Position numbers and translations under genes: made by a program. From Tyto alba (taxonomy: Eukaryota; Chordata; Aves; Strigiformes; Tytonidae), in assembly GCF_018691265.1 (NCBI RefSeq), contig NW_024881321.1, positions 26,725,198 to 26,789,197 of the forward strand: 64,000 nt of DNA, in the 5' to 3' direction. Below, piece after piece: positions 37,385-49,200 of the stretch (its first letter is position 1; each line of letters starts with the position of its first letter). A model generated the notes under the pieces. The model made no database searches. It was not told the DNA's origin and saw only the letters and a program-made list of their open reading frames with translations.

Positions 37385-37919
37385 CTAATATGAAGGATGA
37401 CAAAACTGGAAAGTCCAAGACAGAATTCTGCATGTCATAAAAAGTGACATAAAAGGAAACTAAAAGTAATTTTATAAAAAGATAAATAATAAGAGCAAGG
37501 AAAAAAAAGGTTGATACGCTACCAAACAGGGAAGGAAAGACATTTAAAATTGGTATTAAACCTGCAAAAATATTTAATATCTTTTTCAGTTTTTCCTTAA
37601 CTGGAGCTACTGTGCTCAGTTAACACAACTACTAAGTATAAGAAAGGGCTAAAATGTCAGATTAGAATGATAAAAGAGCTTCTGGAAGAGCATGTAGAGA
37701 AATTAGATGTTTTTAAATGAGTTGGGTTTAATGAAGTCTATTGTATAGTATTTAAGTAACTAGATGAAGCATTCTTAAGATCCATTAGCAGTTCTCTGTT
37801 GTGGAGAATGGAAGAAGTTTCAAAAAACTCAAAAAGAGCTGACTCAGTGCCTGTCTTTATAAAAGAGAGGAAGGAAGAGCTGAAGAATTATAGAACCATC
37901 AGCATTATTTAAATTTTGT

Positions 37920-37933
37920 AAAAAAAAAAAAAA
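37920..37933. repeat. Poly(A) run, 14 A, inside LINE remnant
   Basis: An A run within the reverse-transcriptase part of the decayed LINE, probably expanded by slippage. Confidence 0.85.
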
Positions 37934-38166
37934 TAAATACTGGAACAAATAATCAAATCAAATGAACTGTAAGCTCCTGCAGAATAGCGGGGAGATGAGT
38001 AATAGCCAAAATGCATTTAGCAAGGAGAAATTGTGTAATACCAGTCTAATATCCTTTTGTGACAGAATAACAGTTCTTGAGAAGAGGATGAACTAGGAGA
38101 TGTCATTTGTCTTGACAAATAAATCTTCTGGCATTATCTCACATGGCATTTTCATAAGAAAGCATT

Positions 38167-38180
38167 AAAAAAAAAAAAAA
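38167..38180. repeat. Poly(A) run, 14 A, inside LINE remnant
   Basis: A second A run in the same LINE remnant, again probably slippage. Confidence 0.85.
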
Positions 38181-38460
38181 GAAATTACACTACTATTATG
38201 TGAGTGTGTGATTAGTAAGGAAACTATGGGAGTGTATTGCTCTCTGTCAATCTGACATGTGCTCAGTAGTAATCTGTCCTCAATCTTGTACTATTGAACA
38301 TTTTATTAATGACATGGACAATGGAATAAAGACTATTCTGATTAAATTTCCACCAAAATGGGTGGGAGTGGAGGATGAGCTGAATCAGCAAGCAGGATGA
38401 GAATTCAAAAATTGGTAAGTTAAAAAAAAATATCAAACAACACAATTCTATGATGACAAA

Positions 38461-41356
38461 GACAAGTTCTTATTTTAGCTGGAAAAGATTCCTGATACAT
38501 ATACAAGGAGAAGCATGTTGAGAACTGAATCATAGATCACTTGGTTTTGTCTTTCATGGTTATTTATGTTATTTCCATCATTGTAATAATAAATCTTACT
38601 CTCATTTTTTTTTTAAGAAAAGTTCTGTGCTTTTACAGTACGTAGTTCATTATGAAGGTAAATACATGCAAAATTCACATATATCTTCCAATATCCTTAA
38701 CTGTGATCTCTTTACAAAATTGTTGCTAGTAGGAAAGGTAGTACTTACACTTGAATTTTAGGAAAACATTTTGCCTCTTTCCAAAACTTAGAATCCAGTA
38801 CATTTTCAATCTACCTTTATAACTACTTGATTTCTAGATAATAATTATATTTTTTCACATGCTTCTGTGGAATAATTGAGCCTGGTTTATTGTCCATGGT
38901 CATGAGTTTAGCTACTGTGGAATAATAATATTTTTGGTAACTAATATAAAAAAAACAGGCAGCTTTTATAATGTTTTCAGCCATGAGTTTTCTAGAATAT
39001 ATTCCCGAGAAATGTTGAGGGCCCAGTATTTTTATCAAATCCTTATAGATGCTCTAGAAACCCTCTCTAGTGGATACAAACCTGAATTTTAGGGCATGGA
39101 TTTTCACCATTAGTAAAAGACTCTAATGATCTTCTATATGAGTTACAAAGGCGTTGAAAAGGAATCATTATTAATGTTGATAAAATTATATTTTCTTATA
39201 GGAGTGGTTATTATAGACTCTTTGTTGTTTACATTTCTATTAACTTTGCCTTATTTTTTCCATTTCACACAAGTAAACTTTTGCATTTATCTTTTCTAAT
39301 TTTCATACTATAACCCTTTTCACCATAGGTTAACAGTGTATTTCCAAGAGATGTCTCATAAAATACAAAAGGGAGAGTAAAAATTACAGATTAAGTTCAT
39401 CTAGACTGAAAAAGGTGCATCAAATAAAATGATATGATTTAATAGTGCTCTTAAATTTTATTGAAGCTAAACTAAACTTACTCTGAGTAAGCTAAGAAAA
39501 CTTTCAAACTAAGAGTTCTGTGATGTCTGCTCAAAATGCAAAGGACCTAATGATGAATTTAGAAAAGAGGTCTGGTTTATCTCTGGTTTGTATTTGTTAG
39601 ATAAAAACCACTGTGTTCTTTAAAGAGGAAAACAAAGGCAATGAAGTTCCAAACGCTTTATTCAGACAAAGTGTTCGGTTCTAAATGTTCCAGATTTGAA
39701 GGTGGGGGGGAAAAAGCAAGATGAGTCAAGGTAATTTTCCTATTCCAGAACATATGTACGCACAGATAGTTTAACATTTTTAAAGCTTTGATCGGGATAT
39801 GCACAGGACTGGGATGGGAAACAAAAAGATTACCACTGAAGTCAGAAAGAATTTTGCCAGCTTAATGACATTCAGATTAGACTCCTGGGCCTTGATTTAC
39901 CTCACCTAATTTAAAACATCTAGGTATCGCACCTCATTTAAATTACTGGGACACTGTCACTGGAAAATACTTAAGGCACTGGACCTCAGCTCCTTCACCT
40001 AGACAAGTTCCTATTCTTAATACAGCAACTCTTTAGTCAGCAGTAATTTTGTATTTTGTATTTCATACTTTGTATTGTAGATTATTTATTTCACTACGTC
40101 GTATTGCATATGAAGTAATGTGACTTTCAGGTCAATCTGAGATGAAGTTTCAAAGATACAGCATAGAAAGCTGGCAAAAAACACACAAAGACATAAAAAT
40201 ATCATAATGTTCTACAATAACAACTTAATCATTACCAAATCCTTTGGAGTTTGTTTTAATAACATTAATTATGAGGTACTCATTTGGGATTAATGTGGTT
40301 GAAGTACTTAAAGGATTTCAGTGTTAATTGACCATTATTTTGAAATGTTCCTACATGAATTTTGAACTGGGGAGCATCACACACTGAAGATGACTTGATT
40401 GTAAGGTAGCAGCAGAGCTACAGAAGGATGTTTTGTGTGATCGTATGATTTAGGTCTGGGAATGAATCTGCATCTTTATTGCACAAACTGAAAACCTCAT
40501 GTGGCATCTTTTGTGAACTGCTTTTGAACTTCATTGACACTGCTGAAGCAAATAATGTAGATGTATTTAAGTCAGCAAGTACTTTTGCTTAAAAGAATGG
40601 TAAGTTTAGCCAGCAGGAGTGAAGCATTTATAGATAAATTGCCTACATTTTGGATAAATTATCAACCACTGGGTTTGAAAGTTGCCTTGTTCTTAATAAC
40701 TTTATCTTGAAACTAAGCTGTGTAACGTCAATATAGATTTTTGAACCATTAAAATTGTGGTTTTGATTGAAGACCAACTTCTTTCATACTGAGTGCTTAT
40801 CAATGGGCAGTAGATTCAGATCATCTGAAATCAAAAGAAACAATGGTGGTAGTAGTTGCAAGTGGACTTTATGGTTGCAGATTTGTTTTCTATCTACCTC
40901 TTTGGCTTTATTATCTTATTCTTACATCTTTCTGAAACTGTCACATTTTGGACTGACCAAATTTAGGTCTTCCTGAAAATAGGGTTTTAATTTCTGTTTT
41001 GGAATATCTTCAGTGAAGTTTGAGGTCTTCTCGTGAAGTGACACCTTTGACTCTGATGTTATCATTCATCTTCTTCTGTCTTTTAAAACCTCTACTGAGT
41101 TGGGAAATGTATGCTTTTGTCTGAGTTTGATCCATTTTTATAATAGATAAAAGTAGATCTATACTATGCAGCAGAATACAGAACAAATGTTTCTAATCTT
41201 AGTTTGACTTGCATCTACTATGTGTCACAGTGCAGTACTCTACAGAAACACTAGCTGGTGTCCCAAAATGCGTCTTAACTGAAACAGTTAAAACACCTAC
41301 CTTTTCTAACGGAGGGATTGAAAGAGAAATGAGGTTTTCAGAACTGATGTTGAAAA

Positions 41357-41361
<5 letters not shown>
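38461..41361. other. Unique AT-rich non-coding stretch
   Basis: No gene or repeat is recognised. Text near 39660-40030 and 40370-40520 is complex and non-repetitive. Nothing else is notable. Confidence 0.5.

Positions 41362-41420
<59 letters not shown>
41362..41420. repeat. (TA)n microsatellite, 59 bp
   Basis: Perfect TA dinucleotide repeat of about 29 units with no interruption. Perfect arrays this long are usually polymorphic and can form cruciforms. The tyrosine/isoleucine reading frame across it is an artefact. Confidence 0.98.
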
Positions 41421-41424
<4 letters not shown>

Positions 41425-44400
41425 CCCCCAAATTCATGCCTGGCCAGTGATTAAGGGGATTGCTGGAGGGTGCTAGAGAGGTAAGTTATGTATTATCTCT
41501 CTCCAGTGTCTGAAAGGAGGCTACAGTTCATGAGCGAGAATATGCATGTTGTTCTACATTTTGGAACTGAAGTAATAGAATCTTTCTTTTCTAAGTGACA
41601 AAGTCAGAAAGCAGGCTAAAACCATAAAGCATCATCATCATTTTGTTTTAAAATCTCATGGTTTTGATCATATCCTTTGTGATTGACAACTGAGAATAAA
41701 TTTGAGCAAAATTCAGCACTTGAAATGATGTAATTAAAAACAGAATCAGAAACTGAAAATTACACTTGCTCAAGTTTTCTCAGTTGTCAAAGTACACAGG
41801 AAAAGCAGACTGAGCTGTCCATTTTGTCAACAGACAAAACAATAAATACAAATACAGTCCAAGGCAACTATCTCAAGTTCAGAAATTTTAGACAAATAAT
41901 TCAGGTCAGATATGGTATTAAAAGAAAATTTCTTATGTTATTTCACTATAGTGTAAAATATTATTTAGGAGAAGAGAGAGCATTAGTTATAGTTTTGCAG
42001 ACTCCCTACTTTACTCATTTTGCTAAACTCCTCTGCTGTAACATGGATCAGTAAATGTTTCTGGGTAGACTTTATGAAGAAATGAAGCGGTAAATTGCAT
42101 TATGTTTTGTATTATCTCTGTCTGCCACTAAACAATGCAGCATCAAATTGAGCTCATATGTACAACAGCTTTTACTAGAAAAAAACATCAGTTCTGATAA
42201 ACTCATTTTGTAAATAGCAAGTTTTCTCCCTCATGCAATCTGAAGTTGTTTTTCTCTGCACTCTTTGATTGTGTTACACAGGATTGTGAGCCCGAGTTCA
42301 TCAGTTTTTGACATCTGCCAAGATACTTCATTTAGTCCCACAAACCAGTCATGTCCAATTCTGGGACTTACCTGAGATGGGGAGGGAAGATGCTGTGGTC
42401 CAGCTGAATCATGCTGGCTGTGGCACCCCACTAAATGCCCTCTTACATATGGGTCCCTCAGCAGCCCATATACGCTGTGGGTAGCACACACTTGGTATAG
42501 TGCTAACAATTCCAGTACTGCACGTACACTGCAGCCTTGGTCGTGTCAGGAAAGGGGCTATAACCCACGATCCTTAGCTGTTGCTAAGAAGATATGTGTC
42601 TCTGAAAGTCAAACCAGCTGAACTGAGAGTAAGAATTTTAAATGCATTAGTTGGGGAATGCTAAGTCACTATCATGATATTTTTGTAAATTAAGTGGTCT
42701 TTCTTCACAAGAGACTAGTCTACATCTGTGTGGTCACATACATACACATATTAAAGATACATCCTTGGTCAATTGGCTTCACGTCCTGTCTAGAAGGGAT
42801 ATATTTGTTGTGGAAAAGAAGAAATGGTATAGAAAATCATACTGCTCAATGGTTTCCCATAAGTTCCTGAAAAGATCAGAGCAATCATAAAGCAGTTGGT
42901 TGGAGTTACTCCTTTATCTGCCTCTGAGCAGGTCAGTCTCTTCTGGAATTAAGCTGCAGTGGCCATACTGATTGCAGTGAAAGTGGAAAAAACATCAGGA
43001 CATACTCTAGGCAAATAAATAAGTAAGAGGAGCTGGAACTAAATACCTGACTCTGATATACCGTTTAATATACACTCTGTTCATGACGAGTCACAGGTTA
43101 GAGCTGACCAATTCCAATCATCACAGAGTTCATTATTCTTCATTACCACCCATTTAAAGATCATTACAGTGTAAGTAAAAAGAAGATTTGGAAACAAAGA
43201 GGGATGAATGTAACTTAAAATGATAAGCACGAGAGGTTTTTATGTTTCCCTTCTGTGTGCTGCTTTTTAGTGGCCCTTGTGGCACTTATTCTTCCATTTA
43301 AAAAATCACTTCTAAAAATTTGCTACATCTTTCACTTCTAAAAATGAAGATGTAGTGCTCTGTATCTCTTAGCTAGCACAAAATTATCTTGAAAGCTTTT
43401 TCTTCACAAAATCCCTTTCAACCTGTGGGAGAGGAATAGTATGAGATGAAAATAAATGTTTTCTGTCATTGGTCTTCTAAGAATTTGAAGGAAGCCTTCC
43501 TTTTTGGTTGTCTTTTTGCTGACACTTAATCTCCACAACTTCTTTATGCATGTTTTAGAAACTTCTCTGCTTTAACTGTAAGGACTTCGAAGCAGATTTA
43601 CTTCTTTTATTGTTTGCAGATAGTTCAAAAATTCTGAGTAAAGAACCCTATCAGAGCAAAGAGATTGGCCAGTCATTGTACAGATATTATTAAAAGTTAA
43701 ATATGGGGGTTTAGAAATAAAAACTTTGTAGCAAAATTGTGCTCCAGAAGCTGCAGTACTTGTGTAAAAAACTCTATTGATGTGAAACGGTTTAACTGTA
43801 GAACAGCTGTGTGCTCTGATGGCTGAAGGAATTCCCATTTTAGTGTAATGGCTCATATTGTTGAAAAACTCCACTAAAGATGATGAAAAAAAAAGAACAG
43901 TAAATGTTTTTTATTATAAAATATGATTAACTTTTCACATGGTTGGGCCATATGAAAGAGATGGAAGAGGAAAAAGTAATTTAAAAAATAATTAAAATTG
44001 ATATTTGCAAAAGGTTTATTACCTTGATTTTTATTAAGGTTTTCTGCTAACTGCTTTACTCCCTGCTGCTCCAGATTTTTCTGCTAGAAATCAATCATAG
44101 ATTTTAACAGTAATTCGCCTGTCACCAGGAATTTTAATTGTCAGTGTGATCATTTATTAAAAACCAGAGGTTGATCTGCCCTCTGCTATGCAGCATGTAT
44201 TTCCATAGATTCAAATTAAAGCAATTGTGCAAGCATGTGTTATACAATAGAAATAACACCACAGGAAGAAAAGCTGCTGTGTACAGGCAATTCTCTAGTG
44301 CTAATAATGAAGGTGTAGGTACTGCTGAGAGGTTTAATACTGTGGGCTATGGTATATGCTAACTTGGGGGAACTTCTTTTGCATCACTAGGAATATTTCA

Positions 44401-45689
44401 AGCATCTTTTTACTAAAGGAGTCTGTGTACTAAGAAAAAGAGACTTACAAAGAAACTGCCCTTTATCCCAGCTCTGGAGCAGGAGCAGCAATGGAGCAAG
44501 AGCTGTGTGGGGACAGCTGCTACTTTCCTGAAGTAATAGATGCTTGCGTTTGGAAATGAAACCCCATAATCCTAAAAGGCTACATGGTTAAATTTACATA
44601 GGTCCTCACTAACAAAGGCTGGAACTAAGTTATTTTTGCAGTGAGGAAAAAAAAACGACCTATAATGAATAGGAAATCAAGATCCATCTGTCAGGAATTA
44701 CTGCTTCTAGTTTGTTCCTTACCCATGGGAAAATACCGTTTCACATTTTTGTATATGAATTAATATTTAAAATATAATTCTGGTATCAAACCTACATGCA
44801 CAAAGAAACCTGAGCTCTTAATTGCTGGCAAAACAGGTCACTGTACTTTAGGCACCTTCTTGAGGCACTGGAGCTAGAAGGGTAGTTGGTTATGAGCCCT
44901 CTACCATTAGAGGACAGTGTTAAGACTGGAATTGCTCTGAGGAAGAGCATGTATATCCTTCTTCATTGTCCCTAGTGGGAACTTCAGGTCATTGAGCTTC
45001 AAACTTAGATATCTCAGATTTCATAAATGTTGGACATTGTAGCCACATTTGGGGCACCAGACTCTGTGGCCTTATATTGAAAATTAGTCTTCTCTGACAT
45101 TCTACATCTCTTTTCTCTAAGTTTTCCTATATGGCAACAGGTAAGATTGAAGGAACAAGAGAGAATACAGGAATATATAGGTGAAATCTTATTTAGTGAT
45201 CTCAAGACTATACATATTTATACACAATGATGACTTAATAAAAACTATGCAAGTAGTCCTGAGTGCAAAGTGTCACCTTGCTCCCATATGAATGGCGAAT
45301 CCAGCATGTACATCCAGCCATATAAAGACTGAGAATGACTATGAGACTTATTCTGTGTAGATTGCTGGGCCCTCTTTCACATTCTCCTTACAACAGCGTT
45401 ACACTTGTCTGACTCCATTAAATCAAATGGAATTCGACTGAAGTAAAACTGCAGCAGCACAGGTACAATCTGACACAGTCCTTCAAAATCATAAAAAGGT
45501 ATTTAATAAAACAGATCACTTTGTATTAAACATGCAAGTAAATAGGCATCATTATTTAGTGACCAAGAATGGCTTGTCTTTTACTGTAATTTTCTGGCCC
45601 TGTGGATGTTGTAGCTTTCTCAGGAAGGGGCTTCCTTTTGTTGTGGACTTGTCGGAGACCTTTCTATAAGCCGGAAATTTGCACTGTGA
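41421..45689. other. Unique non-coding stretch
   Basis: No gene or repeat is recognised. The part at 42230-42560 is slightly GC-richer and holds a 92-codon minus-strand frame without recognisable similarity. It also has a small inverted repeat CTTAGC/GCTAAG near 42572-42587. Text near 44100-44170 might be conserved non-coding DNA. Confidence 0.5.
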
Positions 45690-46215
45690 TAGAAGAAGGA
45701 TGTTGGGTATAAAGGATGAAAGCACTCCTGACAAGTTCTCAGAAATGTGTATGCCAAGGACAAATAACCTAGACCAGAATTTATTGCATGCCTACTTTGT
45801 AATATCCGGAAGTAGGAAATTATGGGGACGATGCGATATTAAAGCAGAGATCCCCTTCAGATCTTCTGTGTATGGAAGAGGGCAAAGCTGCAGCCATCAG
45901 CTAGGACAGCTAGCATTTGAGATCTTTCAACAGGCTGACTACGAAGTTCCACCAGGAACTTCTTTCAGAGGTTTGCTTTCATCAGAGAACTCCCACCTCT
46001 AACAGGGGGGGATTATCTAGTCACTAAAATATAGCTGCCATATGAAATAGAACATGGTTCCCATGTCCCACATTTACCAGGTTTTGGCTAGCAGGTTATA
46101 TAAACTGGGGAGTTTAAAACATCCGTCCAACAGAGATTTATGTTAGACTGGCAACATTGATACCCAAATAAAGATTACTACTGTGCAGCATCATGTGTGG
46201 AGTCTGAAGAATGCA
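45690..46215 (+). mobile_element. Possible LTR-like fragment (weak)
   Basis: The right part reads like an LTR promoter-to-poly(A) module: GGTTATATAAACTGGGG (TATA-like, 46094-46110), then about 60 bp later CCCAAATAAAGATTAC with AATAAA at 46168-46173. I cannot match it to a named avian LTR. No TG...CA boundary with a target-site duplication could be found, and the 107-codon frame at 45679-46002 has no recognised similarity. The alternative is an unrelated promoter-like coincidence in unique DNA. Confidence 0.25.
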
Positions 46216-49200
46216 GAATGAGTTCAAAGAGCTGAGGCTGTAATTTTCTCTTCTCCTCTGGACACTAACCAGGTTTGCATTTCCCTCTCTGTTGGTGAAC
46301 ACTCTTTTCTGTTGTTCTTTTTTATTCTTTTATGCCTCATTAAGGTTTTCTTGCAATATTTACTGAAGTCAGGTTCCCATACACTTGGGTAACTGCCAAG
46401 AATTCAGAATTTCACTTAGCACCGAAAATTAATCTAGTTCTGATCAGGAAAAACACTTTATTGATGGAAGTGATAGTTGGGTAAATTCTAAAATGTAACA
46501 TTTATTAAACCCTCTCCTTTTCAAAGGCTGGTTATAAATTAAAAACAAAGGATTATGTAATCTGTTTTATTGTTTGTGTGGAACATCTCTTCAGTTGAAA
46601 TTAAAAGGAAATGCTATTAAACTAAGCAGTAGTCTAAGTCATTTTTATATGACTCCTAGCTCTTAATAAAAACATAGCTGTTCACGTAACTCACTATAAC
46701 GGTGGATAGCAATAAAATGTCTTCCTCATTACAATCAATACCTATGAATAGCAAAGACCTGCAGTGTGCCATGGCCTTTCTCAACAGGCAGCCTCACTTG
46801 GTGGTAAGGAAAATTGCTATCATCTTGTATGAAACCATTTTAGCATCACCCTGAGCTTAATAGAGCAGTCTTTCATTGCCTGTTAACAAGCTGAGCTATT
46901 GCCAGAAAGTGTTTAAACTGACAAATGTTGTCAACGCTCTTTCCTTGCAATATTATTTTTTTTGGTGTGTTTAGTGTGTTAACATTAGTTTGAATTCTGT
47001 CAAATTATTCTGTTGATTATTTTATTTAAGAAACCAATCAGTCCATTAGTTCAGGGTACAGAAAGTCTCTAAATAACAATAGCCAGATATCAGCATACCA
47101 GTGGTAAGTCAGAGCCTGTATGCTTGCAATTAATTTCATCATGATTTCAGGTGCATTAAAATGTGGAGCAGATACAAACGTTAAGGGCCGTGTTGTGTAG
47201 CCCAACCTTTTGCTCAGTAGTCAGTTGTCGTTCCTATGCAATATACAAATCATTGCTGTTGTAGCGACAACCTATATATATATCAAATGTGATGGAATGA
47301 CAAATGTCTCGTAAAGGTCAGCCGTGCTGACATTATACAGGCATTTATAGTCATATATGTACTTGCAGCTGCATATAATGCATACTGATAATAGCATGCA
47401 TAAAATGGGATAAATGAAGGTACATGCTGTTTATAGAGGTTTTGTGTGGGGTGAATGGTCACATAAAGAAATTCAAGAAGAGGATCATTCCTTTGCTCTG
47501 TATTCTGCAAAGGAAAAGGTGAAACCTAAAACTGTCTAAATCTGTTAACAGGAGAAAAATAAAACATGAAGGCTTTTTGGGAACATACATCAATTTTATG
47601 ATTTCAGCAGTTGGGAGTATAATAAAGATGCATTATTTGTGCTGCAACGACTTTCAAATTACACAAATGGTCAAGCTGGCTTTGACCATCTGCCCTCCAT
47701 TTTTGTAAAGCTTTCATGGGCAGTTAGAGACAGGAAGAGGCAAGAGGACATGCTGAAGAAGGAGATAGGCTGGTGTGCGCTGCTGTAAGCAGCTTCCTTC
47801 CTGCTTTATTGTATAGCAACCTCAATTCCATAATTTACCACAGTCTAACCCCCTTCATCCCTCATGGTACAAAGCTATGCTATAGTGTCATACTTATCCA
47901 GCTGCCTACTTTGCTGAGTGTGCTTCAGGTAGACCTGGAGGATGATATGTATTATTTTCTGAGTGTTGTAGAACGAGTAGTGGTTTTGCTTGTAAGCCTT
48001 ATGGTTAGGATTTTGCTTTTCAGTAAGCCTAATAAAAGGAAGTCATAGTTTTTATTTATGTGGGAAATGTACTCGTTTGATTTGTTGTGCCTCCCCGGGA
48101 GCCTGTAGTTTCACCAGATTTGCTAGCTTGTAAAGTGGAGTTGGATGTGAAGGGGAAGCAAGACACAATTGTTATTCTGGACCCTCTAATTTCATCTGGT
48201 TTTCAGGAAATAATATCAAATTAATTGTTTCTTGGTTTGAGCCAGAGCAAACAGTTATTAGGCTCTTTAGATAGAATCTTCTGTTTTCATGCAGTCTGGA
48301 AGTGACCAAAAAAACCCTTGAAATAAATTAAGGATCTTCCATTGGGAGTTACTTTTTCATTCCCCTTTCTAATATAAACTAAGTTGTAGCCTTTCTGTGA
48401 CATGTGGTTAATGTGTGGGGAAAAGTAATTCTTTAAAGATAATTGTTTTTCTTTACGCTCTAAGGAATGGCTGGAATACTATAGTGATTAAAAAGAGAAA
48501 AAACAAACTAATTAAATACCTTTCTTATGCCAGCTGTGGGTTCAAATCCATATTTCTTGCTACTTTTCTCAAGATTTGCAGACCTAGAAATAAGGCTTCA
48601 GAGCAAGGAAAAAGCTGAAACATAAAGAGATATAGACTCTCACAAAGGGGGGAATTGTCTTCCTTTCATACTTGAAAAATCACAGAGTCAAAAGCAGGAC
48701 AGAGCAGTGCTATAAAGTCCCCTGAGAAACAGTCCTCCTCTGTATCCCAGAGAAGGAGGATTGTGCATCAAAATCAGACTCACGCTACAGCAAGTCTCAA
48801 TACAAGCACTGTATTAGTTGAGACAGGGGGAAAATGAGAGGAGGGAGCAATCAAAAGGGAAAGATACAGGAAACTCCCACTTCATTTAAAACACTTACAA
48901 ATTGCTAAGTTCCTGAAATAATGTTTGAGGCAACTCTGGAATTTCATACATGGTAATTACATAGAGCAAAATAAGATACAGGTTTTTCAAGAATCTGATC
49001 TCCATTTTGCTTTTCCATATCTGTGAAACGCCGGTGATAGCTGAATGTACAGCCCTCTAGATCAAGGGACCAAGTTAAACTCAGTGCTGTTACTGCATAA
49101 TAACTATGTTCTTCATAAAACGTTAGTTATATCCTAGGCCAAGGGTTTCCTGTTTCCCTGAGCTACGGGGTTTATCACAGTTGTGTTAGTGCTGAGAACC

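Larger units (their letters stand above)
37385..38460 (+). mobile_element. Second CR1-type LINE remnant, older subfamily
   Basis: The wording follows an older sauropsid CR1 lineage, distinct from the LINE just upstream. AACTAAAAGTAATTTTATAAAAAG and AATAATAAGAGCAAGG (about 37459-37500) are followed by AAGTAACTAGATGAAGCATTC, CCATTAGCAGTTCTCTG, GAATGGAAGAAGTTTCAAAA and GTGCCTGTCTTTATAAAAGAG (37849-37869). 'GAAGAATTATAGAACCATCAGC' begins the reverse-transcriptase domain. Next come TACTGGAACAAATAATCAAATC, AGTAATAGCCAAAATGCATTTAGC and CATTTTATTAATGACATGGAC (38299-38319). At the catalytic loop the frame reads roughly KFPPKW in place of KFADDT, so the two Asp residues are gone. Two A runs (37920-37933 and 38167-38180) interrupt it. 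The element is broken off before its 3' end. Confidence 0.78.

Noticed and set aside
41209..41454. 81-codon frame with an alternating Tyr/Ile tail
   Set aside because: The tail is the translated (TA)n array; the rest has no similarity.
42231..42509. 92-codon minus-strand frame
   Set aside because: No similarity recognised and no promoter or splice support; kept as non-coding.
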